Source of the DNA: Paraburkholderia sp. BL21I4N1
Lineage (GTDB): Bacteria > Pseudomonadota > Gammaproteobacteria > Burkholderiales > Burkholderiaceae
Assembly (NCBI RefSeq): GCF_002973525.1
Contig: NZ_PVEN01000003.1
Coordinates: forward strand, 434,001 to 498,000
Direction of reading: 5' to 3'
DNA: 64,000 nt
In this document: one piece after another, positions 8,023 to 16,541 of the stretch
Position numbering within the stretch: position 1 is the stretch's first letter
How the letters are laid out: every line of letters starts with the position of its first letter
Notes under the pieces: generated by a model
Database searches by the model: none
Told to the model about the DNA's origin: nothing
Seen by the model: the letters and a program-made list of their open reading frames with translations, nothing else
Position numbers and translations under genes: made by a program

Positions 8023-9306
8023 ATGTTAAAAAATCTCTGTGAGCAGCACAGTACGAAATTCCTGCTGGTTTCGTTTACCGATCTCTTCGGCGTTGTGCGA
8101 TCCAAGCTGGTTCCCGTTTCGGCACTTGAGATGCTGACGCGCAATGGGGCATCGTTCGCCGGCTTTGCCGCGCATTTCGATCTCACGCCCGCGCACCCGG
8201 ACATCGTGGTCCACCCCGACCCCACGACCTTTATCCCGTTACCGTGGAAACCGGGCGTTGCCTGGATTACCGGCGACCTGACGATGGCCGGCAAGCTTCT
8301 GGAGCAGTCGCCTCGCAACCGGCTTCGTGTGCAACTGGAGCAGGAGCGGCACCGCGGACGTGTCCTCAAAACAGGCGTCGAAGCGGAGTTCTTTCTGCTT
8401 TCGGCCGATGGCGCACGGATTGGAGACGATCAGGATAGCTACACCAAGCCCTGCTACGATCAACTTGCGCTGATGCGCAGCTATGACGTGATCGGCGAGA
8501 TCTGCGAGACGATCGATCACCTCGGCTGGCAACCCTATCAAAACGATCATGAAGACGCCAACGGCCAGTTTGAAATCAACTGGACCTACAGCGATGCGCT
8601 TACCACGGCGGACCGGCATACCTTTTTCAAGTTTGCGGTAAAGAGCATCGCGGAAAAGCACCGTATGAAAGCCTGCTTCATGCCGAAACCGTTTGAGAAT
8701 TTAACGGGAAGCGGGTGCCACATTCATTGTTCGGTCTGGAGTCCGAGCGGCGACAACCTGTTTGTCGAGCGCGACGAACGGGCGCCTTTGTCGAGCACCG
8801 GCCTGCACTTTGCCGCGGGTCTGCTCGAACACGCGCCGGCCATCTGCGCGCTGACCAATCCGTCGGTCAACAGCTATAAGCGTCTCAACGCCAACAGCAC
8901 GGTGTCGGGTGCCACCTGGGTTTCGCAAAAGCTCTCGTGGGCAGGGGACAATCGTACGCATGCGATCCGCGTGCCGGCTAACGACCGCCTCGAATACCGC
9001 ATTCCCGACGGCGCGGCCAATCCGTACTTGTTGCAACTCGCTGTACTCGCGGCGGGCATGAGCGGCATTGCGCATCGAACCGATCCGGGGCCGGCGGAAG
9101 CCCCTTATTTTTCGTCTCGTTTCGCGAGCCACGCTTTGCCGACGAGCCTGTTCGATGCCCTGAATCATCTCGCCAGCGACGACATCGCGCGGACTTACCT
9201 GGGCGGTGCGCTGACGGACGCGATCGTCAATTTGCGGACCCGCCAATGGCACGACTATATGAAGAGCGTCAGCGAGTGGGAACGGTCGACCACGCTGGAC
9301 TGCTAG
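8023..9306 (+). CDS. GlnT / gamma-glutamylamide synthetase-like glutamine synthetase
   Basis: This 427-aa protein carries the glutamine-synthetase catalytic fold. VEAEFF gives metal-binding Glu120 and Glu122, NGQFEIN gives Glu184, GSGCHIHCS gives His233 and His235, and NSYKRL (about 283) and EYRIPDG (Arg326) follow. The N-terminal beta-grasp segment contains FTDLFGVVRSK. Length and motifs fit the GlnT group, some members of which join glutamate to alkylamines (gamma-glutamylmethylamide synthetase). It follows the decarboxylase by 48 bp. A decarboxylase yields an amine, which such an enzyme could glutamylate; that link is inference. It could also protect the product or form an amide on it. Nothing suggests a role in nitrogen assimilation, and no amtB or glnB lies nearby. 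Confidence 0.85.
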   Translation: MLKNLCEQHSTKFLLVSFTDLFGVVRSKLVPVSALEMLTRNGASFAGFAAHFDLTPAHPDIVVHPDPTTFIPLPWKPGVAWITGDLTMAGKLLEQSPRNRLRVQLEQERHRGRVLKTGVEAEFFLLSADGARIGDDQDSYTKPCYDQLALMRSYDVIGEICETIDHLGWQPYQNDHEDANGQFEINWTYSDALTTADRHTFFKFAVKSIAEKHRMKACFMPKPFENLTGSGCHIHCSVWSPSGDNLFVERDERAPLSSTGLHFAAGLLEHAPAICALTNPSVNSYKRLNANSTVSGATWVSQKLSWAGDNRTHAIRVPANDRLEYRIPDGAANPYLLQLAVLAAGMSGIAHRTDPGPAEAPYFSSRFASHALPTSLFDALNHLASDDIARTYLGGALTDAIVNLRTRQWHDYMKSVSEWERSTTLDC

Positions 9307-9336
9307 TCCCCACTTATCCAATCCACAGGCAAAAGC

Positions 9337-10278
9337 ATGATTCAGGGATTTCTGTTCATACTAGGCAACATCATTGTCGCCTCGTTTCAGAGCGTATTTT
9401 TGAGCCACTGGCTCAAAGGTGTGAACGTCTATTTTGTCATGGCCATGAGCTTCACCCTCGTCATGACGCTGTATTCGACGTTGACGCTCATGCTGGGACG
9501 AAAACATCTCGCGACATTGACGGGGATGAAGGCGGATATTCTTGCGCTCAATCTGGTGTCCGCCGGCAACTGGATTTTTTATTTCTTCGCGATCAAGTAT
9601 CTGAATGCGGCCGCAGTGGTGACGCTGACTCAATGTCTGCCGCCGGTGCTTATCACGTTGTATGCGCTGGCTAGCCGCAAGGTCGTCCTCAAAAGCACGC
9701 TGATTTTTCACGGCCTGATCCTGCTGTGCACGATCCTGCTGCTGCGGGACATACTTCAGACGCCTGTGGGTCGTGAAGGCAATGCGGTGCTGGGAAGTGC
9801 GATTTCCGTGCTCTGTGCGATAACGGTGTCGGTGACGATCGGCGTGTCGAAGGTTTTCGCTAATAAAGGCCTGCCGGGTTATGTCGTGCTGTCTACCCGT
9901 TTCCCGCTACTCGTCATGATTTCCTGGGTCATGACGCCGGCGGGAATCTTCAGCACCGTGACGCCGGCAGAGTTGGCGATTATCGCGGCGATCGCGTTAA
10001 TCGGTCTGGCCATGACCAACTTCTGCCTGCAAAAAGGCATCGAACTATCCAGCCCGACGGTCGTGAGTACGACGTTGTCCATTTCACCCTTCGTCGTCTT
10101 GCTGTTCGACCGGATCAGCAAACGCGACGCCACGATTACCAGCCAGTCGCTGCTGATATTCACCATTGTGATTTTGTCGCTGGGTTGTGTTTATTTCAAC
10201 TTTCGTCGCACGCGCCTCGACGGCCGCCACGCACCTGGCCTTGCTGCAATGGCGTTGAAGACCACGGCGGAAAACTGA
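9337..10278 (+). CDS. EamA/DMT-superfamily exporter
   Basis: This 313-aa, very hydrophobic protein has about ten predicted membrane helices, starting with GFLFILGNIIVASFQSVF, arranged as two EamA-like halves. Basic segments between helices (GRKHL, SRKVVLKS) fit the positive-inside rule. It ends the operon, 30 bp after the glutamine-synthetase-like gene. Drug/metabolite transporters at the end of biosynthetic operons commonly export the product, and that is my inference here. It has no detectable soluble domain and looks complete. Confidence 0.85.
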   Translation: MIQGFLFILGNIIVASFQSVFLSHWLKGVNVYFVMAMSFTLVMTLYSTLTLMLGRKHLATLTGMKADILALNLVSAGNWIFYFFAIKYLNAAAVVTLTQCLPPVLITLYALASRKVVLKSTLIFHGLILLCTILLLRDILQTPVGREGNAVLGSAISVLCAITVSVTIGVSKVFANKGLPGYVVLSTRFPLLVMISWVMTPAGIFSTVTPAELAIIAAIALIGLAMTNFCLQKGIELSSPTVVSTTLSISPFVVLLFDRISKRDATITSQSLLIFTIVILSLGCVYFNFRRTRLDGRHAPGLAAMALKTTAEN

Positions 10279-10355
10279 GCGGGGCGCGTTCGAACGTATG
10301 GCTGCGCACGGCGTCGCTATCCTGCTTATGCCGTGCGTATTTTTGAACTATGTCG

Positions 10356-10384
10356 AACGGTTGCTCCCTGCGGAAGCAACCGTT
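10356..10384. terminator. Hairpin between convergent exporter and glk genes
   Basis: AACGGTTGCT (10356-10365) and AGCAACCGTT (10375-10384) form a perfect 10-bp stem with a 9-nt loop. A smaller inverted repeat, TTGAGG/CCTCAA, follows at once (10383-10396). There is no clear T-run, so it may block read-through between the convergent transcripts rather than be a classical intrinsic terminator. Confidence 0.5.
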
Positions 10385-10437
10385 GAGGACCCTCAATCAA
10401 GCAGGAAAAGACCCGCGTCGAAGGCTTAACCCGGAGC

Positions 10438-12354
10438 CTAGTCACGAGCCGAAGAAGCCGCCCCGTGACTCAACCAGTCGAGCACGGCGGAAGCATCGTC
10501 GTCAGCCCCTTGCCGGGCCTTGGCGACAGTCTCGGCGACATCGGCAGAAGGCACAGCCCGCCGGATCGCCACGCCAACAGCCAGAATATCGATCATGACC
10601 AGATGCAGAATCCGCGAAATCATCGACAACTGCGACTCGCGAATTTCAATGTGATCGGTTTCCAGCGCGACGGTAGCCCGCTTGGCCAACGGCGTATTAC
10701 TGGAGGTAATCGCAATCACCTTGGCCCCGGCCTGCATCGCCACATCGAGCACGCGCAGCAACTCAGGCGCCCGCCCAGACTTCGACACCGCGACGATCAC
10801 ATCGCCTTTCCCGAGCAAAGCAGCCGAAGCCGCCTGCATATACAAATCCCCATAGGCAATGGTAGGAATCCCAAACCGGAAGAACTTGTAGTGGGCATCT
10901 TGCGCGACGATATTCGAATTCCCGAGCCCATAGAATTCAATCCTTCGCGCGCCGTTCAACAGATCGATCGCCCGTTCGACATGCTCGAAATTCAAATGCT
11001 CGCGCAACTGCAAAATCGCCGACACGGTGTTATCCAGCACTTTCGCGCCGAAGTCCGTCGCCGTATCGCCGAGATGCACCTGGCTATGACTCACCGGAAT
11101 CGTTCCGGTCAAACCCGTCGCCAGTTTCAGCTTGAAATCCGACAAGCCCTGGCACCCCAGCGACCGGCAGAAGCGAATCACCGTAGGCTGACTCACATCC
11201 GCTTTACGCGCGATATCCACGATCGGATCGTTGATGATGGAGCGCGGATGATTCAACGCCAAATCCGCCACGCGCCGTTCAGCGGGTGTCAACGCATCGC
11301 GCATTTGCCGGATCCGTTCGAACACCGCCGATGAACTGCCGCCCGCGCGATTCGACAACTGCTCGGCCAGAATCGCGGAGACGCCCAGAAACGCCGGATA
11401 CTCCGCGGTGATCACATACGTCGGCACGTTCTGCAAATACGCCTCGAAGCGGCCCTTCGCCTCGAACCGCTTGCGGAACGACGACTTCGCAAAGAATTCG
11501 CCCAGCCGCGGCACGACACCGCCGCCAATATAAATGCCGCCCAGCGCGCCGAGCGTCACCGCGATATTGCCGGCGAACGTGCCGAGAATGCCGCAGAACA
11601 CGTCGACGGATTCCGCCGCGAGCGGCTCGCCTTCCAGCGCGCGCTTGACGATCTCGACGGTGTCGACATTCGCCGCCACGCGTTTCTTGTCGCGGCCCGC
11701 CAGCGCGCGATAAATCACTTCGATGCCGGGACCGGCAGCCACCCGTTCGAACGACACATGCGGCCACTTCTTGCGCGCGTACTGCAGCACGATGTCTTCG
11801 CGCTCGTCGGCCGGCGCGAAGGTGGCGTGGCCGCCTTCGCTGCCGAGCGCGATCCAGCGATCGTCGGCGGGAATCAGGCCGGACACGCCCATGCCGGTGC
11901 CCGGACCCAACAAACCGATCACGCTATTTGGCCGGCGCGAGCCGCCGCCCACCTGCACGCGTTGCGCGTCGGTAAGGCCGGGCAGCGCCATGGCCAGCGC
12001 GGTGAAATCGTTCACCACCAGCAGCGTGTCGAAGCCGAGCGCACGGCGCGTGGCTTCGATCGAAAAGCTCCAGTCGTGATTGGTCATGCTCACCTGATCG
12101 CCGTCGACCGGGTTCGCAATCGCGATCGCCGCGTGATTCACGCGACCGATCCTGGTGTCCTTCAGATACTTCTTGATGACTTCGGCAACGCCCGGATAGT
12201 CCGCACACGGATACACCTGCACCGAGCCGATCTCGCCCGGCGCGTTTTCCAGCGCGAAGCGCGCATTGGTGCCGCCGATGTCGGCCAGCAGCCTCGGTCC
12301 ATCGGCGTGCTGGCCCGCGCCCGGAACAGCCTTAGTTTGCACACCAGTAGACAT
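10438..12354 (-). CDS. glk: Bifunctional glucokinase / HexR (RpiR-family) regulator
   Basis: This 638-aa fusion has three parts. Residues 20-335 are a Glk-family glucokinase ([12 protein letters not shown] at 24-35, [10 protein letters not shown] at about 150-159) that makes glucose 6-phosphate. Residues 342-418 are an RpiR-type helix-turn-helix ([14 protein letters not shown], 387-400). Residues about 460-590 are a SIS sugar-isomerase domain ([11 protein letters not shown]) that would sense a phosphosugar such as KDPG, as in HexR. The fusion is known from Burkholderia relatives. It is the last gene of zwf-pgl-glk and overlaps pgl by 23 nt. The regulator half is the obvious ligand for the palindrome at 14639-14655, giving an autoregulated circuit. 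Confidence 0.93.
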   Translation of the reverse strand: MSTGVQTKAVPGAGQHADGPRLLADIGGTNARFALENAPGEIGSVQVYPCADYPGVAEVIKKYLKDTRIGRVNHAAIAIANPVDGDQVSMTNHDWSFSIEATRRALGFDTLLVVNDFTALAMALPGLTDAQRVQVGGGSRRPNSVIGLLGPGTGMGVSGLIPADDRWIALGSEGGHATFAPADEREDIVLQYARKKWPHVSFERVAAGPGIEVIYRALAGRDKKRVAANVDTVEIVKRALEGEPLAAESVDVFCGILGTFAGNIAVTLGALGGIYIGGGVVPRLGEFFAKSSFRKRFEAKGRFEAYLQNVPTYVITAEYPAFLGVSAILAEQLSNRAGGSSSAVFERIRQMRDALTPAERRVADLALNHPRSIINDPIVDIARKADVSQPTVIRFCRSLGCQGLSDFKLKLATGLTGTIPVSHSQVHLGDTATDFGAKVLDNTVSAILQLREHLNFEHVERAIDLLNGARRIEFYGLGNSNIVAQDAHYKFFRFGIPTIAYGDLYMQAASAALLGKGDVIVAVSKSGRAPELLRVLDVAMQAGAKVIAITSSNTPLAKRATVALETDHIEIRESQLSMISRILHLVMIDILAVGVAIRRAVPSADVAETVAKARQGADDDASAVLDWLSHGAASSARD

Positions 12355-13039
12355 CGAGTCTCACTCCCTTGTCGTTTGCCAACTGCGAGATGGCATTTTT
12401 TTGTAGCGAAGCGCACGCGCCGTTCAGCACGTCCATCTTGCGCGGTCCTGCGATCAGCAAAAACAGGTGCTTCACTTCTTTCAGGGCGGACAGCGACCAG
12501 CTCACGCGTGCATGCGGCGCGGCGCCGGGATGCACGGCAACGAAACGCTCGGTCGTGGTAATGGCGTGATCCCATTCGGGCGAGTCGGCGAAGATCGACG
12601 CCGTATGGCCGTCTTCACCCATGCCGAGAATCGCGACGTCGGGCACCACGCTAAAACGCGGATCGACGTTCAGCGCGGCCACGTGCACGTTCAGTTCCTG
12701 GCTCGTGTCGACCAGCGGCCAGAACGCGGCGTTTTTCGCGGCGTTCTGCAACAGCGTGTCGTGCGCCAGTTGCGAGTTGCTCGCGCTGTCCGTTTCGGGC
12801 ACCCAGCGGTCGTCGACCAGCGTCACGGCAATGCGCGGCCAGTCGAAGGATTGCGTGGACAAAGTTTGCAGGAACGGACGCGGACTGCTGCCGCCGGACA
12901 CTGCAAGCATGGCCGGGCGCACACCGCTTTGGGATGTGGCCGCCTGAGCGGCGAGCGACGCCTGTAATGCGTCGCCAACCGCTTTCGCCAACGCGTCGGA
13001 TTGGGCGCGTTGATCGTCGAAAGCGTGAAGCTGGATCAC
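12332..13039 (-). CDS. pgl: 6-phosphogluconolactonase
   Basis: This 235-aa DevB-type lactonase hydrolyses 6-phosphogluconolactone to 6-phosphogluconate. Family motifs are visible: [13 protein letters not shown] near residue 66, [11 protein letters not shown] near 95, and [12 protein letters not shown] near 158. It lies 54 bp after zwf, and its 3' end overlaps the glk start by 23 nt, which suggests translational coupling. The order matches the pathway feeding the Entner-Doudoroff route. The length is usual for the family. Confidence 0.92.
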   Translation of the reverse strand: MIQLHAFDDQRAQSDALAKAVGDALQASLAAQAATSQSGVRPAMLAVSGGSSPRPFLQTLSTQSFDWPRIAVTLVDDRWVPETDSASNSQLAHDTLLQNAAKNAAFWPLVDTSQELNVHVAALNVDPRFSVVPDVAILGMGEDGHTASIFADSPEWDHAITTTERFVAVHPGAAPHARVSWSLSALKEVKHLFLLIAGPRKMDVLNGACASLQKNAISQLANDKGVRLDVYWCAN

Positions 13040-13093
13040 TTCTCCTCCGTGCTGCTTTTTTGTTGGATCCGCGGGACGGTCCCGCGTGTCAGT

Positions 13094-14557
13094 TCAATTC
13101 TCTTCTTCGAGCCAGCAGGTGCCGTGCTGCGCAAGCATCGCGCTCGAGGCGGCCGGTCCCCACGTACCCGATGCATACGGCTTAGGCGGCTTGATCGACG
13201 CCTTCCATTCGTTCAGGATCGGCTCGACCCAGCGCCATGCGGCTTCCTGTTCGTCGCGCCGCACAAACAGCGCGAGGCGACCGTTGATCACGTCGAGCAA
13301 CAGGCGCTGATACGCCTCCATTTGCCCTTCGCGGAAGAACTGGTCGAACGCGAGGTCGAGGTGCACGCTGGCGAGATTCATGCCTTCGCCCGGCTGCTTC
13401 GCGAGACAGTAGAGGCGAATCGTTTCGTTCGGCTGCAGGCGGATCACCAGACGATTCGCGCCGGCACGCAACGCCGAGGCGCCGAGCGCCGAATGCGGCA
13501 CCGCACGAAAATTCACCACGATCTCCGCAACGCGATCGGCCAGCCGTTTGCCGGTGCGCAGGAAAAACGGCACGCCGGCCCAACGCCAGTTCTCGATCTC
13601 GACCTTCAACGCGACGAAGGTTTCGGTGCTGCTGTCCGGCTTCACGCCGGGTTCGGTGGCGTAGGCCGGCACCGCATTGCCGCGGATCACGCCCGAATGA
13701 TACTGGCCGCGCACGGCAACCTTGCCGATATCGCGTGGATCGATCGGTTTCAAGGCCCGCAGCACGCGCAGTTTCTCGTCTCGCACCGAGTCCGAATCCA
13801 TGGAATGCGGCGGTTCCATCGCGACGATGGAAAGCAGTTGCAGCAAATGGTTCTGCACCATGTCGCGCAACGCGCCGGTGTTGTCGTAGAAGTCGCCACG
13901 CGCTTCCACGCCGAGTTCCTCGGCAATCGTAATCTGGATGCTCTCGACCCACTCACGACGCCACAGCGGCTCGAACAGCGCATTGCCGAAGCGCAGCGCC
14001 AGCAGGTTCTGCACCGGCTCCTTGCCGAGGTAGTGGTCGATCCGGTAGATCTGTTCTTCGTTGAAGATTTCGCCGACCGCATCGTTAATCGCATTCGACG
14101 ACTTCAGGTCGTAGCCGAGCGGCTTTTCCAGCACGATGCGCGCGTTTTCATTCAGCCCCACCGACGCGAGCGCGCGGCAGATCGGCACGAACAGCGACGG
14201 GCCCGTTGCCAGATAGAACACGCGGATACCGGGCAAACCCTCGATCACTTCGCGCAACTGCACGAAGTCTTCCGCTTTGCTGAGGTCGATGTTGATGAAC
14301 TCGATGCGCGCGAGAAAGCTCGCCCACGCCGTTTCGTCCACCCCGTTTTTCGACACATGCGATTTGACGTGCTCGTTCACCCACTGGATGTACTCCGCAC
14401 GATCCGACGCGTGCCGCGCCACCGCGACGATCTTGCCGCTATCCGCGAGCATGCCGCCTGCACGGTGTGCTTCAAACAGTGCCGGCAGGATCTTGCGCAT
14501 CGACAGATCGCCGGTTCCGCCGAAGAGAACGAAGGTGAAGCTTGAGTCGGTTTGCAT
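13094..14557 (-). CDS. zwf: Glucose-6-phosphate 1-dehydrogenase
   Basis: This 487-aa enzyme oxidises glucose 6-phosphate to the lactone with NAD(P). The nucleotide-binding FVLFGGTGDLSMRK is close to the N-terminus, and the substrate-binding RIDHYLGKE motif lies near residue 180. The open frame extends 36 codons upstream, but that extension runs through the promoter. The ATG at 14557 has a GGAGA ribosome site and gives the normal family N-terminus (MQTDSSFTFVLFGG). It is first in the zwf-pgl-glk/hexR operon, transcribed leftwards from the divergent promoter at 14638-14665 and probably repressed by HexR. Confidence 0.95.
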   Translation of the reverse strand: MQTDSSFTFVLFGGTGDLSMRKILPALFEAHRAGGMLADSGKIVAVARHASDRAEYIQWVNEHVKSHVSKNGVDETAWASFLARIEFINIDLSKAEDFVQLREVIEGLPGIRVFYLATGPSLFVPICRALASVGLNENARIVLEKPLGYDLKSSNAINDAVGEIFNEEQIYRIDHYLGKEPVQNLLALRFGNALFEPLWRREWVESIQITIAEELGVEARGDFYDNTGALRDMVQNHLLQLLSIVAMEPPHSMDSDSVRDEKLRVLRALKPIDPRDIGKVAVRGQYHSGVIRGNAVPAYATEPGVKPDSSTETFVALKVEIENWRWAGVPFFLRTGKRLADRVAEIVVNFRAVPHSALGASALRAGANRLVIRLQPNETIRLYCLAKQPGEGMNLASVHLDLAFDQFFREGQMEAYQRLLLDVINGRLALFVRRDEQEAAWRWVEPILNEWKASIKPPKPYASGTWGPAASSAMLAQHGTCWLEEEN

Positions 14558-14627
14558 GAGTCTCCGTCGATGTCCTGGGGCCGCCGGGAAGACCGGAAAG
14601 GGCGACCGTAGTCCGATAAAATATTTT

Positions 14628-14656
14628 TTGACACTGAATTGTAGTTTAACTACAAT
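14628..14656 (+). promoter_or_regulatory. Sigma70 promoter reading toward gtsABCD
   Basis: A perfect TTGACA (14628-14633), a 17-bp spacer and TACAAT (14651-14656, 5/6) form a strong promoter. Its spacer and -10 are covered by the HexR-type palindrome. Transcription would start near 14663, leaving a leader of about 435 nt before gtsA. Confidence 0.7.
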
Positions 14657-14665
14657 CCAAATCAA
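14638..14665 (-). promoter_or_regulatory. Sigma70 promoter reading toward zwf
   Basis: On the minus strand, TTGATT (14660-14665, 4/6) lies 16 bp before TACAAT (14638-14643, 5/6). It faces the gts promoter, with the two -10 boxes at opposite ends of the shared palindrome. The zwf ATG is about 80 bp downstream. Confidence 0.6.
14639..14655. promoter_or_regulatory. HexR-type operator, perfect 17-bp palindrome
   Basis: TTGTAGTTTAACTACAA is a perfect 8+1+8 palindrome and fits the published HexR motif pattern TGTARTWWWAYTACA. It lies 82 bp upstream of zwf, in an operon that encodes its own HexR domain. It also overlaps the -10 boxes of two opposed promoters, so binding would shut off both zwf-pgl-glk and the gts transporter until a sugar-phosphate effector is present. 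Confidence 0.85.
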
Positions 14666-15099
14666 GAGGTAGCGCTAATTCGATGAAAAAAGCGTGCGCT
14701 GGCAGGCAAGATGCGCGTTTTCCCGAATCGGCAGGCGACCCCTGCATGTTAACGGACATTGCCTTTCGGCACGTGCCAGCACGGCCCGGCGAGCCTTACG
14801 GAAAGCCGGGAAGTCGACCGGCCGGCAAGGCGATTGCCCAAGTTGACGTGCAAGGCACCTCGAGTCTGCCGCGCTCAACGCGGGCGGGCAAAAATCAAAA
14901 GAGGAGACAGTCAGTTGCATCCCGAACCACTCATCTCTTGAGCTTCCAGCGGCCGGACATCGGTCCGCCGGCACATGCCTCGCGCATGCGCCCGACCGTG
15001 CTCGATCGCCCAGTGTTTTGCCTGTTTGAACCAACCACAGCACCCTGGCGACATCAGGGGCCATTTGTTTTTTGTTCAGGTGTCTGGAGGAGATAAGCA
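14666..15099 (+). other. Long untranslated leader of gtsA
   Basis: About 430 bp separate the divergent promoter from gtsA. An open frame at 14683-15096 has no recognisable domain, an odd residue mix and no good ribosome site, so I treat it as a chance frame. The sequence just before gtsA (GGAGGAG, 15087-15093) is a strong ribosome-binding site. A second promoter or an attenuating RNA structure in this leader is possible, but I see no clear one. Confidence 0.45.
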
Positions 15100-16347
15100 A
15101 TGAAATTTCGCGCGATCATGGGCGCTTTGTGCGCTGCGGGTCTGATGTGTGGCGTCTCGGCCGTGCAGGCTGCCGAGTCGATCGAAGTGTTGCACTGGTG
15201 GACTTCGGGCGGCGAATCGAAAGCCGTCGGCGTCCTCAAGGACGACATGACGAAGCAGGGTTACACGTGGAAGGACTTCGCGGTTGCGGGTGGCGCGGGC
15301 GCGGCTGCCATGACGGCACTGAAGACGCAGGTGATCTCGGGCAACGCACCGAGCGCCGCGCAGATCAAGGGTCCGCTGATCCAGGACTGGGCGTCGCAAG
15401 GCGTGCTGGTACCGATCGACGCAGCCGCCGGCGACTGGAAGAAGAATCTGCCGCCGGAAATCGACAAGATCATGCACGCCGACGGCCATTACGTGGCAGC
15501 GCCGTTCTCGGTGCACCGCGTGAACTGGCTGTACATCAACAAGGCAGCGCTGGACAAGGCGGGCGGCAAGGTGCCGACCACGTGGCCTGAGTTCTTCGCG
15601 CTGGCCGACAAGATGAAGGCCGACGGCATCCAGCCGATCGCGATGGGCGGTCAACCGTGGCAAGACCTGACGCTGTGGGAAGACGTCGTGCTGTCGCAAG
15701 GCGCGGGCTTCTACAAGAAGGCGCTGGTGGATCTGGACGAGAAGACGCTGACGTCCGATCAGATGGTCCAGGTGTTCGATACGGTCCGCAAGATCCAGGG
15801 CTACTTCGACGCGGGCCGCACGGGCCGTGACTGGAACCTCGCTACCGCCATGGTCATCAACGGCAAGGCCGGCATGCAGTTCATGGGCGACTGGGCGAAG
15901 GGCGAATTTGCCAACGCCGGCAAGAAGTCGGGCACGGACTACGTCTGCGCCGCGGTACCGGGCACGGAAAAGGCTTACACGTTCAACGTCGACTCGTTCG
16001 TGTTCTTCCAGCAGAAGGGCCAAAAGACCGCAACGCCGGGTCAACTGGCGCTGGCCAAGACGATCATGTCGCCGGACTTCCAGGAACAGTTCAGCCTGAA
16101 CAAGGGCTCGATCCCGGTGCGTCTGGGCGTGTCGATGGCCAAGTTCGACGACTGCGCGAAGAAGTCGTACGCGGATGAACAGGTCGCGATCAAGTCGGGC
16201 GGCTACGTGCCGTCGCTGGCACACGGCATGGCGCAACCGGATGCAGCAGCCGGCGCGATCTCGGACGTGGTCACGAAGTTCATGAACTCGCAGCAGGATT
16301 CGAAGAGCGCGGTTGCAGCGCTCGCGAAGGCAGCGAAGACCAAGTAA
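15100..16347 (+). CDS. gtsA: Sugar ABC transporter, periplasmic binding protein (GtsA-like)
   Basis: This 415-aa extracellular solute-binding protein of family 1 has a Sec signal peptide (KFRAIMGALCAAGLMCGVSA, cut near VQA-AES). The mature start ESIEVLHWWTSGGESKAV is typical of glucose/mannose-binding proteins such as Pseudomonas GtsA. It captures sugar in the periplasm and delivers it to the permease pair encoded downstream. Divergence from zwf and the shared HexR-type operator support glucose as substrate, though related aldoses cannot be excluded. A strong GGAGGAG ribosome site and a stable hairpin right after the stop suggest high expression relative to the permeases. Confidence 0.88.
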   Translation: MKFRAIMGALCAAGLMCGVSAVQAAESIEVLHWWTSGGESKAVGVLKDDMTKQGYTWKDFAVAGGAGAAAMTALKTQVISGNAPSAAQIKGPLIQDWASQGVLVPIDAAAGDWKKNLPPEIDKIMHADGHYVAAPFSVHRVNWLYINKAALDKAGGKVPTTWPEFFALADKMKADGIQPIAMGGQPWQDLTLWEDVVLSQGAGFYKKALVDLDEKTLTSDQMVQVFDTVRKIQGYFDAGRTGRDWNLATAMVINGKAGMQFMGDWAKGEFANAGKKSGTDYVCAAVPGTEKAYTFNVDSFVFFQQKGQKTATPGQLALAKTIMSPDFQEQFSLNKGSIPVRLGVSMAKFDDCAKKSYADEQVAIKSGGYVPSLAHGMAQPDAAAGAISDVVTKFMNSQQDSKSAVAALAKAAKTK

Positions 16348-16363
16348 GTGAAGTAAGCGAAGC

Positions 16364-16401
16364 GGCGTGCCCGGTGTGACTCCACGCACACCGGGCACGC
16401 C
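16364..16401 (+). repeat. Strong intra-operon hairpin after the binding-protein gene
   Basis: GGCGTGCCCGGTGTG (16364-16378) and its exact complement (16387-16401) form a perfect 15-bp stem with an 8-nt loop, 17 nt after the gtsA stop. Without a T-run it is more likely an mRNA-stabilising or partial-termination element. Such elements commonly keep binding-protein levels above permease levels. Confidence 0.7.
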
Positions 16402-16541
16402 CTTCGGACCGCCAGGTGCGCTGACCCGTTTGTCGGCAGGCGGTTCACCCCTGGATTCATCGAGTCACACCTAGGCCGTTGCAGCCTTGCGTCTGTCAGG
16501 CGCAAGTAGCGCGGCGGTTCAGTTTCAGCAGGAGTCGAGTA

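Noticed and set aside
14683..15096. 137-codon frame in the gtsA leader
   Set aside because: Residue composition is Arg/Pro/Ser-rich without structure, and the reverse frame is equally open, so it is probably non-coding.
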